Shown in pieces: positions 61,550-64,000 of a stretch of 64,000 bases of DNA. Origin of the DNA: an uncultured Ignavibacteriota bacterium (lineage in GTDB: Bacteria; Bacteroidota; Ignavibacteria; UBA10030; UBA8401); NCBI GenBank assembly GCA_903884005.1, contig CAISDA010000083.1, positions 62,001 through 126,000 on the forward strand, written 5' to 3'. The notes under the pieces were generated by a model. The model saw only the letters and a list, made by a program, of their open reading frames with translations, did not search any database and was not told the origin of the DNA. How positions within the stretch are numbered: the first letter of the stretch is position 1; each line of letters starts with the position of its first letter. The position numbers were made by a program, and so were the translations under genes.

Positions 61550-62367
61550 AGTGTTCCGCTCGGTTTCCGGTTGTCGTCGGTTTTCGGCAGCAGCCTGAGT
61601 TTTACAACGAGCGCGCGCAGTTCAAGCGCATCATCCCGAAGCGGCGTGGCCGGGAATTTCTCGAACAAGTCATCGATTGCCGCGAGCGCGCCGTCGAAGT
61701 CCCTGCGTTCGCGAAGGGAGCGGGCTTTCCAGTACATGGCCGCGTCGGCAAAAGGCGTGTCGTGGTATTGGTCGATCACATTGTCGAAATAGACGATTGC
61801 TGCCTTGAAAAATTCGCGGCGGAAGTAGAGCATGCCGCTCTCGAAGATCTTCTCGGCAAGTTTGTTCGTCATTTCGCCGATCTTCGCTTCGGCGTCCTTC
61901 GCCAGCGTGTCGCCGGGTGCGAATTCGAGGAATGTCTGAAAATCGTCGATCGCCAGTTTTGTGTATTTTTGATCGAGTTGCGGCTTCGGCGACATCATAT
62001 AATACGACATGGCGCGTTTATACCGGGCGCGTGCAATATACTTCGACAAGGGCATGGAGCGGATGAGCATATCGTATTCGGCAGCGGCAAGGATATATTC
62101 GCTGCGCTGAAACCTCGACTCGCCGATATAGAATTGCGCGCCGTCGGCGACCGTGCTGCCTTGATATTGAACGGTGATCGTCTTAAATGCTTCTATCGCA
62201 TCCAAATAATTTTCAGCGTCGTATTCGTGCATCGCTTTGGCGAACTGCATTTCGGAGGTGAGCACCTCTTCGCCCTTCGTGGCACTGCAGGATGAGACGG
62301 CCAATGCCGCGCCTATGGTGATGATGACGACCGCTGCGAGAGTATAAATTCGATGTACTGCTGTCAT
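61546..62367 (-). CDS. bamD: Outer membrane assembly lipoprotein BamD
   Basis: A 273-residue lipoprotein. The lipobox is AVSSC with Cys at 27, and five TPR-like units follow (EYDAENYLDAIEAFKTI, QFYIGESRFQRSEYILAAAE, RRDFDGALAAIDDLFEKFP). BamD is the essential lipoprotein partner of BamA in inserting beta-barrels. Its place next to envelope genes fits. No clear ribosome site before ATG 62367. Confidence 0.88.
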   Translation of the reverse strand: MTAVHRIYTLAAVVIITIGAALAVSSCSATKGEEVLTSEMQFAKAMHEYDAENYLDAIEAFKTITVQYQGSTVADGAQFYIGESRFQRSEYILAAAEYDMLIRSMPLSKYIARARYKRAMSYYMMSPKPQLDQKYTKLAIDDFQTFLEFAPGDTLAKDAEAKIGEMTNKLAEKIFESGMLYFRREFFKAAIVYFDNVIDQYHDTPFADAAMYWKARSLRERRDFDGALAAIDDLFEKFPATPLRDDALELRALVVKLRLLPKTDDNRKPSGTL

Positions 62368-62382
62368 AAGGGATAGTCTTTT

Positions 62383-63426
62383 TTATTGGAACTGCGTCAA
62401 TGAAATGGTTGAATACCGCCGCATACGCGACAGGAGTTTCCCGCGCACACTCGCGTTGCTGATGTGTGCGGGCTGAAAACCGACTGCGACCGGAATGACC
62501 CGGATCAGCGAGACCGTTGTTGCTCTGCCTATTTTTGAAAATTGAAATTCGACCCCGAAACTCACTTGCGTCCACTCGTTCTGGGGCTGATGGAATACAA
62601 AGTTTCCCAGCGACGACACAATGTAGCGCCCACCGTACTCCTCGATGCCGTACGGAACGTGCGGATGATGTCCGAGCACGACCGCAGCTCCCTGCGCGAC
62701 GCATGCATGCATGAATTGTTCCATGCGGTGCGAGGGGATATCCGCATACTCATCGCCGCCATGGACGCTCACAACGACGGCATCTGCTGCGGCGGCGGCT
62801 TCCCGTATCTTCGGGAAGAGCCCTGCTGTATCGGTGGATGCAACATGCGCGCGCCACATCCGGCCGTTATTCATGATATCCGTTACGGCAAAGAACGCGA
62901 AGTGTATCCCGTTTTTTTCGATCCACAGCGGCTCAAACACATGCTCCGGCGCCCTCGAGCTTCCGATATGGGCGATATTGGCCTCGTCGAGGTTGTCGAT
63001 CGTTTCCAACACCGCTCGTTCGCCGTAATCGTACGCATGATTGTTCGCCGTTGCAACGCACGTTATGCCCGCGCCGGACAACGTCGCCGCACCGAGCGGC
63101 GGGCCGGTGAAAATGTAATTGCTTGCCGGCGACTCGGTCTCGCCATGCTGCTCGGATAATGTGCTTTCCAGATTGACAAAAAAAATATCGGCGCTGTCTT
63201 CGCAAAATTTTTCGAACGGATACTGCACCGCGTCGTGCAGGATCTTTTGTCCGAGCGCGCGCCCCAAATTCACATCGCCGAATGCGAGAAGCGATGCCTG
63301 CAGGCTCGGCGCAGGCCTGGTGCGGCGCCTGACGACGCGGTCGGCCGAATTTGTTGTCGCATAAAAATATGACGCTGCACAGACCATGCCGCCGAACATC
63401 AGCAGCGCCGCGTTGTGTGTGCGCAT
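62383..63426 (-). CDS. CapA-family poly-gamma-glutamate-type protein
   Basis: A 347-residue protein with an N-terminal hydrophobic anchor (NAALLMFGGMVCAASYFYA) and the PGA_cap metallophosphatase-like domain: FGDVNLGR, FVNLESTLSE, ATANNHAYDYG, VVSVHGGDEY and LGHHPHVPYGIEEY with GRYIVSSLGNFVFHQ. CapA proteins participate in poly-gamma-glutamate or related envelope polymer handling; the specific reaction is not established. Start at ATG 63426, just after the stop of the upstream gene; the longer frame overlaps that gene. Confidence 0.88.
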   Translation of the reverse strand: MRTHNAALLMFGGMVCAASYFYATTNSADRVVRRRTRPAPSLQASLLAFGDVNLGRALGQKILHDAVQYPFEKFCEDSADIFFVNLESTLSEQHGETESPASNYIFTGPPLGAATLSGAGITCVATANNHAYDYGERAVLETIDNLDEANIAHIGSSRAPEHVFEPLWIEKNGIHFAFFAVTDIMNNGRMWRAHVASTDTAGLFPKIREAAAAADAVVVSVHGGDEYADIPSHRMEQFMHACVAQGAAVVLGHHPHVPYGIEEYGGRYIVSSLGNFVFHQPQNEWTQVSFGVEFQFSKIGRATTVSLIRVIPVAVGFQPAHISNASVRGKLLSRMRRYSTISLTQFQ

Positions 63427-63431
63427 CAGCC

Positions 63432-64000
63432 TCAGCTCCGCACGGTAAAAAAGAGATAGATGGCGATGCCCGACGAGACCGTCAGTATCGCCGGCTCCAT
63501 GATCTTCTCCCACAACGACGGCCGGGGAGGTTCTCCTGAGGCCACGTGCTGCGCCGAAACGCTGAGCCTCGCGATCTGGTCGACGCTCACCGTATCGACG
63601 ACCGCACTGCGAACCGTGCGGACGAACACTATTTTTCCCGACGATTGCTGCTGCATTTCCAAACGCAGGGCAATACGCACGGTTCGTTCAGTTTTTTTTT
63701 CACCAAACCATCCGTCCCTGAATGCGGGACCGTAGCACACATTCACATCCTCGATGCCGAAGGTGATGGCCGTATCGGCAGCCGTTCCTTCTGCGTAGAC
63801 GGCGCCGCTGCGAGCCGCAGCCGCATCCATCAGGACGGAGCGAAAAAATACGGTCCGCTCGCCGCTGCTGAACGCGACGCGCACGCTCGATGCCCGTGTG
63901 ATGCCGCCGGCGCCGATGAGTGAATCTGCCGCCGTGCGGCATGCCTCGTCGAATACGCTCTTGTTGGGCCGCGCGCCGGTGTCTGATGTCTGCGCAATCG
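63432..64000 (-). CDS. Membrane-anchored protein of unknown function (cut by window edge)
   Basis: The frame is open from the stop at 63432 to the right edge (189 codons), so the N-terminus is outside the window. The visible part is largely soluble and ends in a single hydrophobic segment (EPAILTVSSGIAIYLFFTV) followed by RS, the topology of a tail-anchored or C-terminally anchored protein. Preceding text has paired GEKKTERTVRIALRLEM and QQSSGKIVFVRTV strands. No family recognised. It is 5 nt upstream of the CapA gene and appears to share its transcript. Confidence 0.6.
   Translation of the reverse strand, partial: IAQTSDTGARPNKSVFDEACRTAADSLIGAGGITRASSVRVAFSSGERTVFFRSVLMDAAAARSGAVYAEGTAADTAITFGIEDVNVCYGPAFRDGWFGEKKTERTVRIALRLEMQQQSSGKIVFVRTVRSAVVDTVSVDQIARLSVSAQHVASGEPPRPSLWEKIMEPAILTVSSGIAIYLFFTVRS

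Overview
The window reads as chromosomal DNA from a member of the FCB superphylum, most likely the Ignavibacteria/Chlorobi/Kryptonia side rather than a classical Bacteroidota gut lineage. The evidence is several secreted proteins ending in the YPNPFNP-type C-terminal domain of type IX secretion (T9SS) substrates, PorV/PorQ-type and SusC-like outer membrane proteins, a GWxTD protein, a TAnnTTTG-type promoter, frequent good Shine-Dalgarno sites, and a base composition in the mid-to-upper 50s % GC by eye. No rRNA, tRNA, CRISPR array, prophage or insertion sequence was seen. Nearly all genes are on the minus strand; the plus strand carries only serA-pdxA-ftsE (21.5-26.0 kb) and a SpoU methyltransferase (48.8 kb).

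Region 1 (1-21.4 kb, minus) is a starch/maltodextrin utilisation locus. Read in transcription order it holds a LacI-type regulator, a SusC-like TonB-dependent receptor, a 1263-residue secreted protein with a T9SS-like tail, a PorV/PorQ-family outer membrane protein, a secreted FG-GAP protein with a T9SS tail, a cytoplasmic neopullulanase-type GH13, a secreted multidomain GH13 amylase with a T9SS tail, a secreted GH57 amylase, an MFS sugar transporter of lower GC, and the signal peptide of another secreted protein cut by the window edge. There is no SusD. Two identical 14-bp LacI-type operators lie in front of lacI. This SusD-less receptor, secreted giant and PorV arrangement is the best candidate here for an undescribed system.

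Region 2 (21.5-33.2 kb) is housekeeping: SerA-like dehydrogenase, GWxTD protein, PdxA and FtsE on plus; then on minus an Nfu-type scaffold, Mrp ATPase, PPIC isomerase, PurC, Aat, an aldo/keto reductase and phosphofructokinase. Two copies of a hairpin repeat and a perfect 36-bp palindrome occupy its intergenic gaps.

Region 3 (33.2-41.0 kb, minus) holds trpD, a CBS/CorC-type protein, trpC, trpF and trpB, preceded by truA, a DUF5683-like membrane protein and mtaB. trpA, trpE and trpG are absent from the window.

Region 4 (41.2-52.0 kb) has an M28 peptidase, a short Rho, the cmk-ispH-rpsA cluster, a SpoU methyltransferase, an AlbA_2 protein and an ABC-F ATPase.

Region 5 (52.1-64.0 kb, minus) looks like one long transcription unit: a membrane-anchored protein cut by the right edge, a CapA-type protein, BamD, an acyl-CoA thioesterase, an FG-GAP protein, a HExxH metalloprotease and ccmABCDEF, ending at a strong terminator. 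CcmE carries a Cys-x3-Tyr heme site in place of His-x3-Tyr, and ccmD is a 44-codon ORF.
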